A DNA stretch of 64,000 nt from Nocardia cyriacigeorgica (GTDB taxonomy: Bacteria > Actinomycetota > Actinomycetes > Mycobacteriales > Mycobacteriaceae), in the NCBI RefSeq assembly GCF_005863245.1, contig NZ_VBUT01000005.1, positions 434,001-498,000 of the forward strand. The letters are read 5' to 3'. The position numbers were made by a program, and so were the translations under genes. The notes under the pieces were generated by a model that was given only the letters and a program-made list of their open reading frames with translations, did not search any database and was not told the origin of the DNA. Shown piece by piece: positions 8,411-17,189 of the stretch (its first letter is position 1; each line of letters begins with the position of its first letter).

Positions 8411-10141
8411 ATGGCGTTCGACTACGACGTGCTGGTGATCGGTTCGGGCTTCGGCGGCAGTGTGTCCGCGCTCCGGCTGACCGAGAAGGGCTACCGGGTC
8501 GGGGTGCTCGAAGCCGGGCGCCGCTTCGCCGACGACGAGTTCGCCGAAACATCCTGGCGGGCACGGCAATTCCTGTGGGCGCCGCGGCTGGGATGCTTCG
8601 GCATCCAGCGGCTGACGTTGCTGAAGAACACCTTCATCATGAGCGGTGCGGGTGTGGGCGGCGGATCGCTGGTCTACGCCAACACCCTCTATGAACCGCC
8701 GGCGGCGTTCTATGCCGACAAGCAGTGGGCGTCGATCACCGACTGGCGCGCCGAGCTGGCCCCGCATTACGACCAGGCCAAACGCATGCTCGGTGTCACC
8801 ACCAACCCGGCCACCACCCCCAGCGACCGGATCCTGCGTGAGGTCGCCGACGAACTCGGCGTCGGCGACACCTACCGCCAGACCCCGGTGGGTGTGCTGT
8901 TCGGCGGTGCGGGAGCACGGCCGGGCCAGGAGGTGCCCGACCCGTTCTTCGGTGGTGTCGGCCCGACGCGACGCACCTGCACCCACTGCGGCGAATGCAT
9001 GACCGGCTGCCGCCACAACGCCAAGAACACCCTCGTCAAGAACTACCTGTATCTGGCCGAGCGGGCGGGCGCGCGCGTGCATCCGCTGACCACCGTGGTG
9101 GATGTACGGCCCCGACCAGGCGGCGGCTACACGGTGCGCACCCACCGCACCGGCCGCTGGGTCCGCAAGAACGAGCGCGTCTTCACCGCCGAACAGGTGG
9201 TGTTCTCCGCGGCCGCGCTCGGCACCCAGAAACTGCTGCACCGGCTGCGTGATCGCGGCTCGCTGCCCAACATCTCGCCGCGGCTGGGCTATCTGTCGCG
9301 CACGAACTCCGAGGAACTGCTGTCGGTGCGCAGCCGCCGCCGCGACGCCGATTTCACCAAGGGCGTCGCCATCACCTCCTCGATTCACCCCGACGAGCAC
9401 ACCCATATCGAACCCGTGCGCTACGGCAAAGGCAGCAACGCGCTGGCTTTGATCACCACCGCGATGGTCGGCGACGACGGCGTCAACCCGCGCTGGCGGC
9501 AATGGCTGCGCCAACTGCGCCGCGACCGCCGCGACCTGCTGCACATGCACAATCCGCACCGCTGGTCGGAGCAGATGATCGGGCTGCTGGTGATGCAGTC
9601 GGTGGACAACTCCATCACCACCTACACCACCCGCGGCGTGTTCGGCCGCAAGATGACCACCAAACAGGGCGAGGGCCAACCCAATCCGACCTGGATCCCG
9701 ATCGGCCACGAGGTCGCCGAACGCGTCGCCGGCAAGATCGACGGCTTCCCCACCGGCGCCACCAGCAGCATCGTCAACATCCCGGCGACCGGCCATTTCA
9801 TCGGCGGCTGCGCCATCGGCGACTCCCCCGCCACCGGTGTCGTCGACGCCTATCACCGCCTCTACGGCCATCCGGGCCTGCACGTCATCGACGGCTCCAC
9901 CATTTCGGCCAACCTCGGGGTCAACCCGTCGCTGACCATCACCGCCCAGGCCGAACGCGCGATCGCGCTGTGGCCCAACAAAGGTGAACAGGATCCGCGG
10001 CCCGAACTCGGCGCACCGTATCGGCGGCTGGCCCCGATCCCGCCTGCCGCGCCCGTAGTGCCCGCCACCGCCCCTGCCGCCTTGCGTTTGCCGATCGTCG
10101 AGATTTCCGGCGGACAGCCGGTGATCGAGCGTGACTCCTGA
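8411..10141 (+). CDS. GMC family oxidoreductase, cholesterol-oxidase-like
   Basis: A 576-aa flavoprotein. The FAD-binding dinucleotide fold begins at residue 5 (YDVLVIGSGFGGSVSALRL) and is followed by GVGGGSLVYANTL, as in actinobacterial ChoD-type sterol oxidases. A cysteine cluster, CTHCGECMTGC, precedes RHNAKNTL; its spacing resembles an iron-sulfur motif and it recurs in this subfamily. The C-terminal segment IGGCAIGDSPATGVVDAYHRLYG...LGVNPSLTITAQAERA holds the GMC C-terminal signature with the active-site His/Asn region. ATG 8411 lies 11 bases after a GGAGG. It may oxidise a sterol or other bulky alcohol; the exact substrate is not certain. Confidence 0.85.
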   Translation: MAFDYDVLVIGSGFGGSVSALRLTEKGYRVGVLEAGRRFADDEFAETSWRARQFLWAPRLGCFGIQRLTLLKNTFIMSGAGVGGGSLVYANTLYEPPAAFYADKQWASITDWRAELAPHYDQAKRMLGVTTNPATTPSDRILREVADELGVGDTYRQTPVGVLFGGAGARPGQEVPDPFFGGVGPTRRTCTHCGECMTGCRHNAKNTLVKNYLYLAERAGARVHPLTTVVDVRPRPGGGYTVRTHRTGRWVRKNERVFTAEQVVFSAAALGTQKLLHRLRDRGSLPNISPRLGYLSRTNSEELLSVRSRRRDADFTKGVAITSSIHPDEHTHIEPVRYGKGSNALALITTAMVGDDGVNPRWRQWLRQLRRDRRDLLHMHNPHRWSEQMIGLLVMQSVDNSITTYTTRGVFGRKMTTKQGEGQPNPTWIPIGHEVAERVAGKIDGFPTGATSSIVNIPATGHFIGGCAIGDSPATGVVDAYHRLYGHPGLHVIDGSTISANLGVNPSLTITAQAERAIALWPNKGEQDPRPELGAPYRRLAPIPPAAPVVPATAPAALRLPIVEISGGQPVIERDS

Positions 10142-10592
10142 TCGTCGTCACAGAACGGGCCCGAATTCGATGGCAGCCCAGCGTTGGTGAGTCCGCCCGG
10201 CGATATTGCCCTGAGCTGCCACGGCGGCGAAGCTAGCCGCCCGATGTCTGCCGTCCGCGGACCTGACAGCTCAGGCACCCTCATCCGCACTCGGTCGTCA
10301 TCGGCCGGCTGGGTAACCCCGTCCGGGCTCAGCCGCCGCCACAGGCGTAGGTGTCACCGAGCCTGGGGCTTCGCGAACGCGGCCGCAGGCGCGGCGCCGT
10401 GCACGTCGGGGCCGGGCACCTGGTACCTCCCCGGCGACGCCGATCACCTCGGCCGGAGGCTCGAAGAAGGGCAGGTACAGCCGGTGCGGGCGATTGCCCT
10501 GATCGCGTACGTTGGCGGCCCCGGGCAACCCGGCGGTGTCGTCAACGGTATCGCGTCGGTCCACCGCGCCTGCTGCCGTAGGCGGCACACTG
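10142..10592. other. Intergenic stretch without a recognisable gene
   Basis: About 450 bp between the GMC gene and the DMT transporter. Open frames here are short, Arg/Pro-rich or lack a ribosome-binding site. No terminator or strong palindrome was identified. It presumably contains the transporter promoter. Confidence 0.5.
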
Positions 10593-11471
10593 ATGCGGGT
10601 GAGCAATGTCCCGGTCGCCGCGGTGGTGTGCGCGTTCGTTGCCGCGCTCGGGTTCGCGGTGGCGGCGGTGGCGCAGCAGCGGGCGGCAGCCGACGTGCCG
10701 GAGGGCGAGGCTTTCCTGGCCGGGTTGGCACGCAGTCCGCGCTGGTGGGCGGGGATCGTCGGGGACGGCGGCGCGTTCGTCTTCCAGATCGTGGCGCTGG
10801 CCTTGGGGTCGGTGCTGGTCGTGCAGCCCATCCTGGTGACGTCGTTGATCTTCGCGTTGCCGCTGGCCGCCCGCTACAACCACGTCCCCGTGACCCGCGC
10901 GGCGTGGGCGCAGGCCATCGCCTTGTCCGTGGCGCTGGCGTGTTTCCTGGTGGTGGGCGATCCGGAGCCAGGAGTGCGGGACGCGCCGTGGTCGCACTGG
11001 CTCGGGCCGCTGACACTGGTGCTCGGGCTGGTCGTCGCGGCGGTGGGGGCCGCGGTCGTCGTAGGCAGCCGCGGGGTGCGGGCGATGCTGCTGGGTGCGG
11101 CGGCGGGCCTGTTGTTCGGTGTGTCGGCGGCGGTGACCCAGCATGTGGTCGAACTGTTCGGCGACGGCATCGGGGCCGCGGTGACCAGCTGGGAGCCCTA
11201 CACGATGGTCGGGTCCGGCCTGCTGGGGTTGTATCTGCAACAGCGCGCGTATCAGATCGGTGCGCTGTCGGCGTCGCTGCCTGCGTTCACCGTGGCCGAA
11301 CCGCTCGCGGCGATGTTCCTCGGCCTGACCGTCCTCGAGGAGGAACTGAACACGGGAACGGCGGGGCTGGTGGTGGTGCTGGTGTCGGTGGTGGTGATGT
11401 GTGTTGCGGCCGTGCAGCTTTCGCGCGCCCAGGCCGAGGGTGCCGCGTCCACACCTGAGGAGGTTCTGTGA
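10593..11471 (+). CDS. DMT superfamily transporter-like membrane protein
   Basis: A 292-aa protein with nine or ten hydrophobic segments and the EamA/DMT-like arrangement found in actinobacterial multidrug or metabolite exporters. The first helix follows a short cytoplasmic N-terminus (MRVSNVPVAAVV), and the last ends before a polar tail (SRAQAEGAASTPEEVL). ATG 10593 is chosen because the hydrophobic core begins immediately after it; the longer frame from 10512 is low in hydrophobicity. The substrate is unknown. Confidence 0.75.
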   Translation: MRVSNVPVAAVVCAFVAALGFAVAAVAQQRAAADVPEGEAFLAGLARSPRWWAGIVGDGGAFVFQIVALALGSVLVVQPILVTSLIFALPLAARYNHVPVTRAAWAQAIALSVALACFLVVGDPEPGVRDAPWSHWLGPLTLVLGLVVAAVGAAVVVGSRGVRAMLLGAAAGLLFGVSAAVTQHVVELFGDGIGAAVTSWEPYTMVGSGLLGLYLQQRAYQIGALSASLPAFTVAEPLAAMFLGLTVLEEELNTGTAGLVVVLVSVVVMCVAAVQLSRAQAEGAASTPEEVL

Positions 11472-11787
11472 TCGACCTGGTCGAGCCGCGCGGGTGAGGA
11501 CGTTTGCGGCGAGCTGCCGTAGCTCCCGCTGACAGCGGGACGGCGAGCACCACGCCGCCGGCCTCGTAGCGGAGGTACCCGCCGCAAACGCACCCGCACT
11601 GGCGTGCTCGCCCGAGCCCACTGCCCCGCAACCCAGTTCGACGCCAGCACTCCCTTCGGCCGACGCGCCGCGCGCGGTCGCCGCAACCCTGCGATGGGTC
11701 GCGACGACCGCTGAACTCGGAATCGCGTGGCGGACAGTCTTTCCCGCGCGACCACCGGCGGCGCATCTCATCCGGTGGCCGCCGAGG
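11472..11787. other. Intergenic stretch between convergent genes
   Basis: About 315 bp between the convergent DMT transporter and hemerythrin genes. A GTGA overlap at the transporter stop opens a frame of only nine codons (11468-11497). No convincing gene, terminator or repeat was found. Confidence 0.5.
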
Positions 11788-12447
11788 TCATCGCTGCGCG
11801 GGCCGCGCGCCCGCACGCACGCGACGGATATGGCGCACGTAGCGGGGACGACCGATCACATGCCAGAGGACGCGCACCGGTGCGGGCAGCACCCCGAGCA
11901 GCAGGGCACGTTCGGCCGGGTCGGCGTCTTCGAGGACGAGCCCGAACAGCGTCAGCAAGGTGAGTTTCGGTGTGTTGGCCACCAGATGCTCACCGAGGGA
12001 AGCCCATTCGGTTTCGCTGATGTGGTCGGCCGCGAGCGGCAGCAGTGTGTTCTCTTCGTCGTCGAGGTGTTCGAGCAGCACCGCCCGGTGATCGGCGAGC
12101 ACCGCGACCACGGTGTCGCGTTCATCGGCTCCGGCGCCTGCCTCCCACGCCGGGACCGCGGCATCCAAGCTCGCCAAGGTGGCTTCGATGCGCTCGTGCT
12201 GGCGCTGCATGCGCAGGATGACCTCGGTGCCAAGATCGACTCGCGACAGCAGCGGCGGCCACAGCAGCTCGTCCTCGCCTCCGTGGTGGTTCTTCAGTCC
12301 CAGCCGGTAGTCGCGGAAATGGCCGGCGAGTACCGCGGCGCGCCGGGTGTCGCCCGGGGTGACGGCCGCGACGAGCTCCATCAGCAACCGCGACTCGCGC
12401 CGGAAGACGCGGTGCACGATTTTCATGTCCTGGGTGTCGACGCTCAT
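11788..12447 (-). CDS. Hemerythrin HHE-domain protein
   Basis: A 219-aa protein. A four-helix hemerythrin-like domain fills residues 5-150, with the di-iron ligand candidates in H12, H34 (HFRDYRLGLKNHHGGEDELLWPPL), the HERIEA helix, and HRAVLLEHLDDEENTLLPL. Such proteins bind O2, NO or iron and act in redox or nitrosative stress. The C-terminal part (LLGVLPAPVRVLWHVIGRPRYVRHIRRV) is a hydrophobic/basic segment common in actinobacterial members. ATG 12447 has AGGA upstream. It lies 43 bp downstream of the DUF4267 gene in the same direction and is probably in its operon. Confidence 0.85.
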   Translation of the reverse strand: MSVDTQDMKIVHRVFRRESRLLMELVAAVTPGDTRRAAVLAGHFRDYRLGLKNHHGGEDELLWPPLLSRVDLGTEVILRMQRQHERIEATLASLDAAVPAWEAGAGADERDTVVAVLADHRAVLLEHLDDEENTLLPLAADHISETEWASLGEHLVANTPKLTLLTLFGLVLEDADPAERALLLGVLPAPVRVLWHVIGRPRYVRHIRRVRAGARPAQR

Positions 12448-12490
12448 GTGTTCCTGCCGTTCGATCGTTGCGCGTGGTTGTCGGACGGAA

Positions 12491-12943
12491 TCAGGAGCCG
12501 ACCAGGGCATGCGTGGCGCGGCCGCGCGCAGGCAGGCTCGCGGAGACGGGTTCGGTGCTCCGCGGGCGCTCGGTCAACAGCAGTGCCGCCGTGAGCAGCA
12601 CGATCGTCATCGCGGAGACATGCACGATCAGTGCCGTTGCCACACTGCCGCCGTGGGTCACGACGGCCAGGGCGTCGCCGGCCGGAATGAGGGCGTTGAT
12701 CAGCACGGCCCAGCCCAGCACCCGCCGCTGCCCCAGGCCGAGCAGCAGGAAGGTGACGGCGGCGACGGCGAGGTCGCGCACACCCTTGACGATGAAGTAG
12801 CCGTCGGCGTTGCCGGTCGGCCACGGTTCGATGCCGAAGCCGGTGGGGGCGATGCCGGGCGCGAACAGGAAGTTCAGCCCGAAGTACAGGGGTGCGGCGG
12901 CGCAGAGCACGGCAAGCACGGTGGTCAGGCGATACCTGGTCAT
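12491..12943 (-). CDS. DUF4267-type membrane protein
   Basis: A 150-aa protein with four predicted membrane helices: LTTVLAVLCAAAPLYFGLNF, the GVRDLAVAAVTFLLLGL segment, VLGWAVLINALIPAGDALAVV, and ATALIVHVSAMTIVLLTAALLL. The spacing and the FIVKGVRDLA motif fit the DUF4267 family of small membrane proteins of unknown function. ATG 12943 is preceded by GAGGAGAAC. It is the first gene of a two-gene unit with the hemerythrin protein, and diverges from the large BTAD regulator. Confidence 0.75.
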   Translation of the reverse strand: MTRYRLTTVLAVLCAAAPLYFGLNFLFAPGIAPTGFGIEPWPTGNADGYFIVKGVRDLAVAAVTFLLLGLGQRRVLGWAVLINALIPAGDALAVVTHGGSVATALIVHVSAMTIVLLTAALLLTERPRSTEPVSASLPARGRATHALVGS

Positions 12944-13091
12944 GATTGTTCTCCTCGATGCGGTGGCGGGACGATTCCGCCGGGTGGCGACCGGTTGATC
13001 GGTCTGTTCGAGACTGCTTGTGCGGGTTTGGAAGCCACCAGGAGCCGACTTGGAACGCCGGCCACGACCGTTGCGTACGATGTGGCGGGTC

Positions 13092-16000
13092 ATGGTCTTC
13101 ATCCGGGTGTTGGGTTCGTTCGCGGCCGAGGCCGACGGTGCACCCATTCCCCTCGGCGGCCCGCGCCAGCGCGGCGTGCTCGCCTTACTGGTGGCCGCGC
13201 GCGGGCAGGTCGTGCCGGTGGACCGACTGGTCGAGGACCTGTGGCGCGGTGAAGCGCCCGCGCGTGCGCTGGCCTCGTTGCAGGCCTACATCTCCAACCT
13301 GCGTCGCCTGCTCGAACCCGGCCGCCCGCCACGGACTCCGGCCCGCCTGCTGGTGAGCGCCGCCCCCGGCTACGCGCTGCGACTGCCGCAGACAGCGGTG
13401 GACGCCTGGCGGTTCGAGGAGCTACTCGACCGGGCCCGCACACTCACCGATCCCCGCGCGGTCCGAGCCGACCTGGACCAGGCGCTGGCGTTGTGGCAGG
13501 GCCCGGCGTTCGCCGAGTTCGCCGACGAACCGTGGGCCGTCACCGAGATCGCCCGGCTCGACGAGCTGCGCCTGGTCGCCCGCGAACTGCGAATCGCGGC
13601 CCGGCTGCGGCTCGGCGATCCCGCGGCGGTCGCCCCGGACGCGGAGAGCCTCACCCGCGAACACCCGTTGCGCGAAGAGGGCTGGCGTCTGTACGCCCTC
13701 GCGCTGTGGAGCAGCGGCCGTCAGGCCGAGGCGCTGGCCGGTCTGCGCCGCGCCCGCGCGATCTTCGCCGACGAACTCGGCCTCGACCCCGGCCCCGACC
13801 TGGTGGCGCTGGAAGAAGCGATCCTCACCCAGCGCACCGACGTCCTGCGTGCGGCCGTCGCCGCGCCCCGGGCAGACACCAGCCCATTGCCCGCCGAACC
13901 CGGCCCGCTCCCCGCAGACACGAGCCCGTCCCATCCCGACGTAGACCCGTCCCCCGCAAAGACACGCCCGCCCCGGGGCGAAACCGGGCCCTCGTCCCGC
14001 GACGAAGCGTCCCCGCCGACCGCACTGCCACCGGTAGCCGATGAGCGTGACGCGCCGGCGTTCGTCGGCCGGGACACCGAACTATCGGCGCTCCGGGCCG
14101 CCGCCGCACAAGCCGAGGCCGCCGGTGCGCACGTCGCACTCCTCACCGGCGAAGCAGGGCTCGGCAAATCGACACTGCTCGACCAGGTGGGCGCCCGGCT
14201 CGAACACGACGGGTGGCTCGTGGCCGCCGGACGCTGCCCCGACCTCGACAGCGCCCCGCCCGCATGGGCGTGGGTCGAGATCGTGCGCACCGTGGCGGCG
14301 AGCATCCCCGCAGGCGAGTTCGCCGATGATCTCGAGCCACTGCTGTCGGACGCGGCTGCGGTCAGCGGTGACGCGGCGGCCGGGCGGTTCCGGCTGCGGC
14401 AGGCGGTGTGGGCGTGGCTGGCCGCGGCCGCCGCCGAGCGTCCGGTCGCCGTCATCGTCGACGACCTGCACTGGGCCGACGCCGCCACGCTGGAACTACT
14501 CGGCGGCTGCGTCGACGTGCGGGCCCCGATCCTGGTCGTGGCCGCCTACCGCGCCGACGAAAACCAACGCCTCACCGCAACTCTGGCCGCCCTGGCCCGC
14601 GCCGCGCCACTGCGGCTGGAGCTGCCCGGACTCGACCGCGCCGCCGTCGCCGAACTGGTGCGCGCCGAATGCGCCGCCGACGAGGCGACCGTCACCGGGA
14701 TCGCCGAACGCACCGGCGGCAACCCGTTCTATGTGCGCGAAAGCGCGCGCCTGCTCAACGGCGAGGGCGCCCTCATCGCACTGTCCGAGGTCCCCGAAGG
14801 GGTGCGGGATGTCCTGCGGCGCAGGCTGGCACGGCTACCCGAAAGCGGCGTGTCCGTGCTGCGGCTGGCCGCGGTGGCCGGTCGGGAATGCGCGGTGGAC
14901 GTGCTGGTCAAGGCCGCCGACACCGACGAGGACGGCGTCCTGGACGCCCTCGACGCCGGCGTCATCGCCGGGTTGCTCGAAGAACCGGGCCCCGGCCGCG
15001 TCCGGTTCGTGCACGCACTGGTCAGAGACACCCTGATCACCGACGTCAGCCGGGTGCGGGTCACCAGGATGCACGCCCGCATCGCCGCCGCCCTGGAAGG
15101 CACCGGTGACGTCGCCGCGCTCGCCCACCACTACACGCGCGCCGGTGCACCCGAGGCGGTCGCCTATTGCGTGCGCGCCGCCGAACTGGCCGAGGCCCGC
15201 TACGCCCATGACGTGGCGGCCACACTGCTCACCGACGCCGCCGCCCTCGCCGTCGGCCCGGGCGAACGCATCGACCTGCTCGGCAGGCTGCTGCGCGCGC
15301 AGGTCAGAGCCGGTGACGTCGCCGCGGCCCGCCAGACCCGCGAACGCGCGGTGACCTACGCCGAGTCGCTGGGCCGAGACGATCTGATGATCGCGGCGTT
15401 CACCGCCTGGACCGAACCCACCCCCTGGCTGGCCCGCACCTACGGCACGGTCGACCGTCCCATCGTCGAACGCCTCGGCCGTCTGCTCGAGCGCACCGAC
15501 CTCGACCCCGAGGTGCGAGCCCATCTGCTCATCGCCTACACCCACGAACTGGTCGGCGAGGCAGACCCGACGGTCATGGCCGCCGGGCAGGAAGCGCTCG
15601 CCCTCGCCGCCTCACCACGTCTGCGGGCCGGGGCGCTGCTGGTCCTCGCCCGCGACTCAGGACGGCAGGAGTACTCCCGTGAGCTGGTGCAGATCGGCAT
15701 CGAGCACGACCTGCCCGTCTACCGGGTGACCGGTCTGCTCAACCTCGCCGCCAATGCCGCGGCGGCCAACGACCCGGCAACCATGCGTGAGCTGATCAGC
15801 CAAGCGCTCGACCTCGCCCGCGCCTACCGGATGCCGGAGGCGATCGGTGCCTGCGAGATCGCACAGGCGTCGCTGGTGCTCATCGCAGGCCGCTTCGCCG
15901 ACGCCGAACGCCTCTACCTCGAAGCCACCGAACGCCTCGAACGCGCCGGATCCGTGCACGCCACAGGGTTTTTGCGGCTCGCGCTCGCCGCGACCTGGCT

Positions 16001-16412
16001 CAACGCAGGCACCCTCGGCGACCACCTCGACGACATCCGTGATCTGCACAAGGCGCTCGGCCCGATCGCCGCCGACCTACTCACCCTCTCCCTGCACGCC
16101 GCCGGCCACACCGACGAGGCACGCCGCACCCGCACCGCACCCATCCCGATCCGGCCCGACTTCTTCTTCACCTTCCTGACCAGCCTGCGCGCCATGGCAA
16201 CCGTCGCTATCGGCGACCGCGACGCCGCCGAGCAGATCTACACCGACCTGCTCCCCCACCGGGACGGTCCCCCCGCCGGCGCCGAAAGCCTGTCACTGGC
16301 CGTGCGCCCGGTCGCCCACACTCTCGGCGAACTCGCCCACTTCCTCGGCCGCACCGATGAAGCCGCCGCACACTTCGCCCGCGCGGCCGAAATCGCCGCT
16401 ATCTGGCGCTGA
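13092..16412 (+). CDS. BTAD-domain regulator with AAA ATPase and TPR-like repeats
   Basis: A transcriptional regulator of about 1106 aa, of the AfsR/SARP-related large type. It has an OmpR-like winged helix (about 5-95; VLGSFAAEADG, RGVLALLVAARGQVVPVDRLVEDLW), a bacterial transcriptional activation domain (about 100-250; ALWQGPAFAEF, EGWRLYALALW), a Pro/Ser/Thr-rich linker (about 255-320), an AAA_16-type ATPase (FVGRDTELSALRAA; Walker A GEAGLGKST; Walker B VIVDDLHWADAAT), and a long helical-repeat C-terminus. Such proteins activate secondary-metabolism or stress genes. ATG 13080 is the alternative start. The target is unknown; the divergent DUF4267/hemerythrin operon is one candidate. Confidence 0.85.
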   Translation: MVFIRVLGSFAAEADGAPIPLGGPRQRGVLALLVAARGQVVPVDRLVEDLWRGEAPARALASLQAYISNLRRLLEPGRPPRTPARLLVSAAPGYALRLPQTAVDAWRFEELLDRARTLTDPRAVRADLDQALALWQGPAFAEFADEPWAVTEIARLDELRLVARELRIAARLRLGDPAAVAPDAESLTREHPLREEGWRLYALALWSSGRQAEALAGLRRARAIFADELGLDPGPDLVALEEAILTQRTDVLRAAVAAPRADTSPLPAEPGPLPADTSPSHPDVDPSPAKTRPPRGETGPSSRDEASPPTALPPVADERDAPAFVGRDTELSALRAAAAQAEAAGAHVALLTGEAGLGKSTLLDQVGARLEHDGWLVAAGRCPDLDSAPPAWAWVEIVRTVAASIPAGEFADDLEPLLSDAAAVSGDAAAGRFRLRQAVWAWLAAAAAERPVAVIVDDLHWADAATLELLGGCVDVRAPILVVAAYRADENQRLTATLAALARAAPLRLELPGLDRAAVAELVRAECAADEATVTGIAERTGGNPFYVRESARLLNGEGALIALSEVPEGVRDVLRRRLARLPESGVSVLRLAAVAGRECAVDVLVKAADTDEDGVLDALDAGVIAGLLEEPGPGRVRFVHALVRDTLITDVSRVRVTRMHARIAAALEGTGDVAALAHHYTRAGAPEAVAYCVRAAELAEARYAHDVAATLLTDAAALAVGPGERIDLLGRLLRAQVRAGDVAAARQTRERAVTYAESLGRDDLMIAAFTAWTEPTPWLARTYGTVDRPIVERLGRLLERTDLDPEVRAHLLIAYTHELVGEADPTVMAAGQEALALAASPRLRAGALLVLARDSGRQEYSRELVQIGIEHDLPVYRVTGLLNLAANAAAANDPATMRELISQALDLARAYRMPEAIGACEIAQASLVLIAGRFADAERLYLEATERLERAGSVHATGFLRLALAATWLNAGTLGDHLDDIRDLHKALGPIAADLLTLSLHAAGHTDEARRTRTAPIPIRPDFFFTFLTSLRAMATVAIGDRDAAEQIYTDLLPHRDGPPAGAESLSLAVRPVAHTLGELAHFLGRTDEAAAHFARAAEIAAIWR

Positions 16413-16588
16413 TTCGCGGCTGCGCGGCCGTTGGTGCGCCCAGAGCCGCGGCTCGAGGCACTCGCGGGCGGCCCGGCGTCGATGTCACCGATCGGCTGAG
16501 CAGGTGCGGCGGATCAGTGATCGGCATCTGGGGTCCACGATGAACTCGACTCCCGTGATGGCGGGCGTCGGATCGCGATGTCGGGTGG

Positions 16589-17074
16589 TCACGACCCGGT
16601 GCCAGGTGGCGTGGGCTGGTCGAGTTGGGTGTGCATCGCGGTGAGGAGTTCGGCGAGGAAGGTGTCGAACTGTTCGAGTTGATCGCTCGAATACCGGGCC
16701 ATGACGGCGCCGACTTGTTCGCCGAGGGGGCCGAAGAAGTCATCGGCGAGTGTGTGGACTTCGGGGCTGCTGCGCAGGGTGACGATGCGCCGATCGCGGT
16801 TTTCGCGGGTGCGCACGACGTGCCCGGCCACCTCCAAGCGGTTCAGCAGCGCGGTGGTGGCGGGGTTGGACAACCCGATGCGTTCACTCAGTCGCGCCGG
16901 TGACAGCAGCTCGCCGTGCTCCTCGGCGGACAGGATCTCGATCAGCGCTTCGGCGTCGGTGGAGTGCAATCCCAGGAACGCGGCGAATCGCCGGCTGAAC
17001 TCGCGATACGTCGCCCCGTAGGCGCGCAGCCGTTCGGTCACCTGGTCCTGTTGCCGAGCTGCTGAGCCGTTCAT
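16589..17074 (-). CDS. MarR family transcriptional regulator
   Basis: A 161-aa winged-helix repressor (LSPARLSERIGLSNPATTALLNRLEVAGHVVRT followed by ENRDRRIVTL). ATG 17074 has GGGAGG upstream and is preferred to the frame from 17131. It diverges from an MFS efflux-type transporter gene, a common arrangement for drug-responsive MarR repressors; that transporter is now broken, so this repressor may have lost its main target. Confidence 0.85.
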   Translation of the reverse strand: MNGSAARQQDQVTERLRAYGATYREFSRRFAAFLGLHSTDAEALIEILSAEEHGELLSPARLSERIGLSNPATTALLNRLEVAGHVVRTRENRDRRIVTLRSSPEVHTLADDFFGPLGEQVGAVMARYSSDQLEQFDTFLAELLTAMHTQLDQPTPPGTGS

Positions 17075-17124
17075 CGTCGTGGACCTCCCATTTCTGCCCG
17101 CCGGAGTGGTGCCGGCGCCAACGT

Positions 17125-17173
17125 TTGACAACTTACGGCCCCCACACGTACTTTCGCCGTGGAATTATTCCAC
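17125..17173 (+). promoter_or_regulatory. Transporter promoter with MarR-type operator
   Basis: TTGACA at 17125-17130 and a weak TACTTT at 17149-17154 (18-bp spacer) form a promoter candidate. The perfect inverted repeat GTGGAAT-T-ATTCCAC at 17159-17173 lies at the predicted start of transcription, as expected for a repressor site of the divergent MarR protein. Confidence 0.55.
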
Positions 17174-17189
17174 CATGGAAGGAGCTGCT

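Noticed and set aside
7760..9883. 707-codon minus-strand frame opposite the GMC and SnoaL-like genes
   Set aside because: It is a Gly/Ala/Val-rich shadow of the GMC frame without any motif; the plus-strand protein is clearly real.
11468..11497. Nine-codon ORF coupled to the DMT transporter stop (GTGA)
   Set aside because: The good ribosome site is part of the transporter coding end, and nine codons without any similarity cannot be supported as a gene, although it could be another deletion stump.
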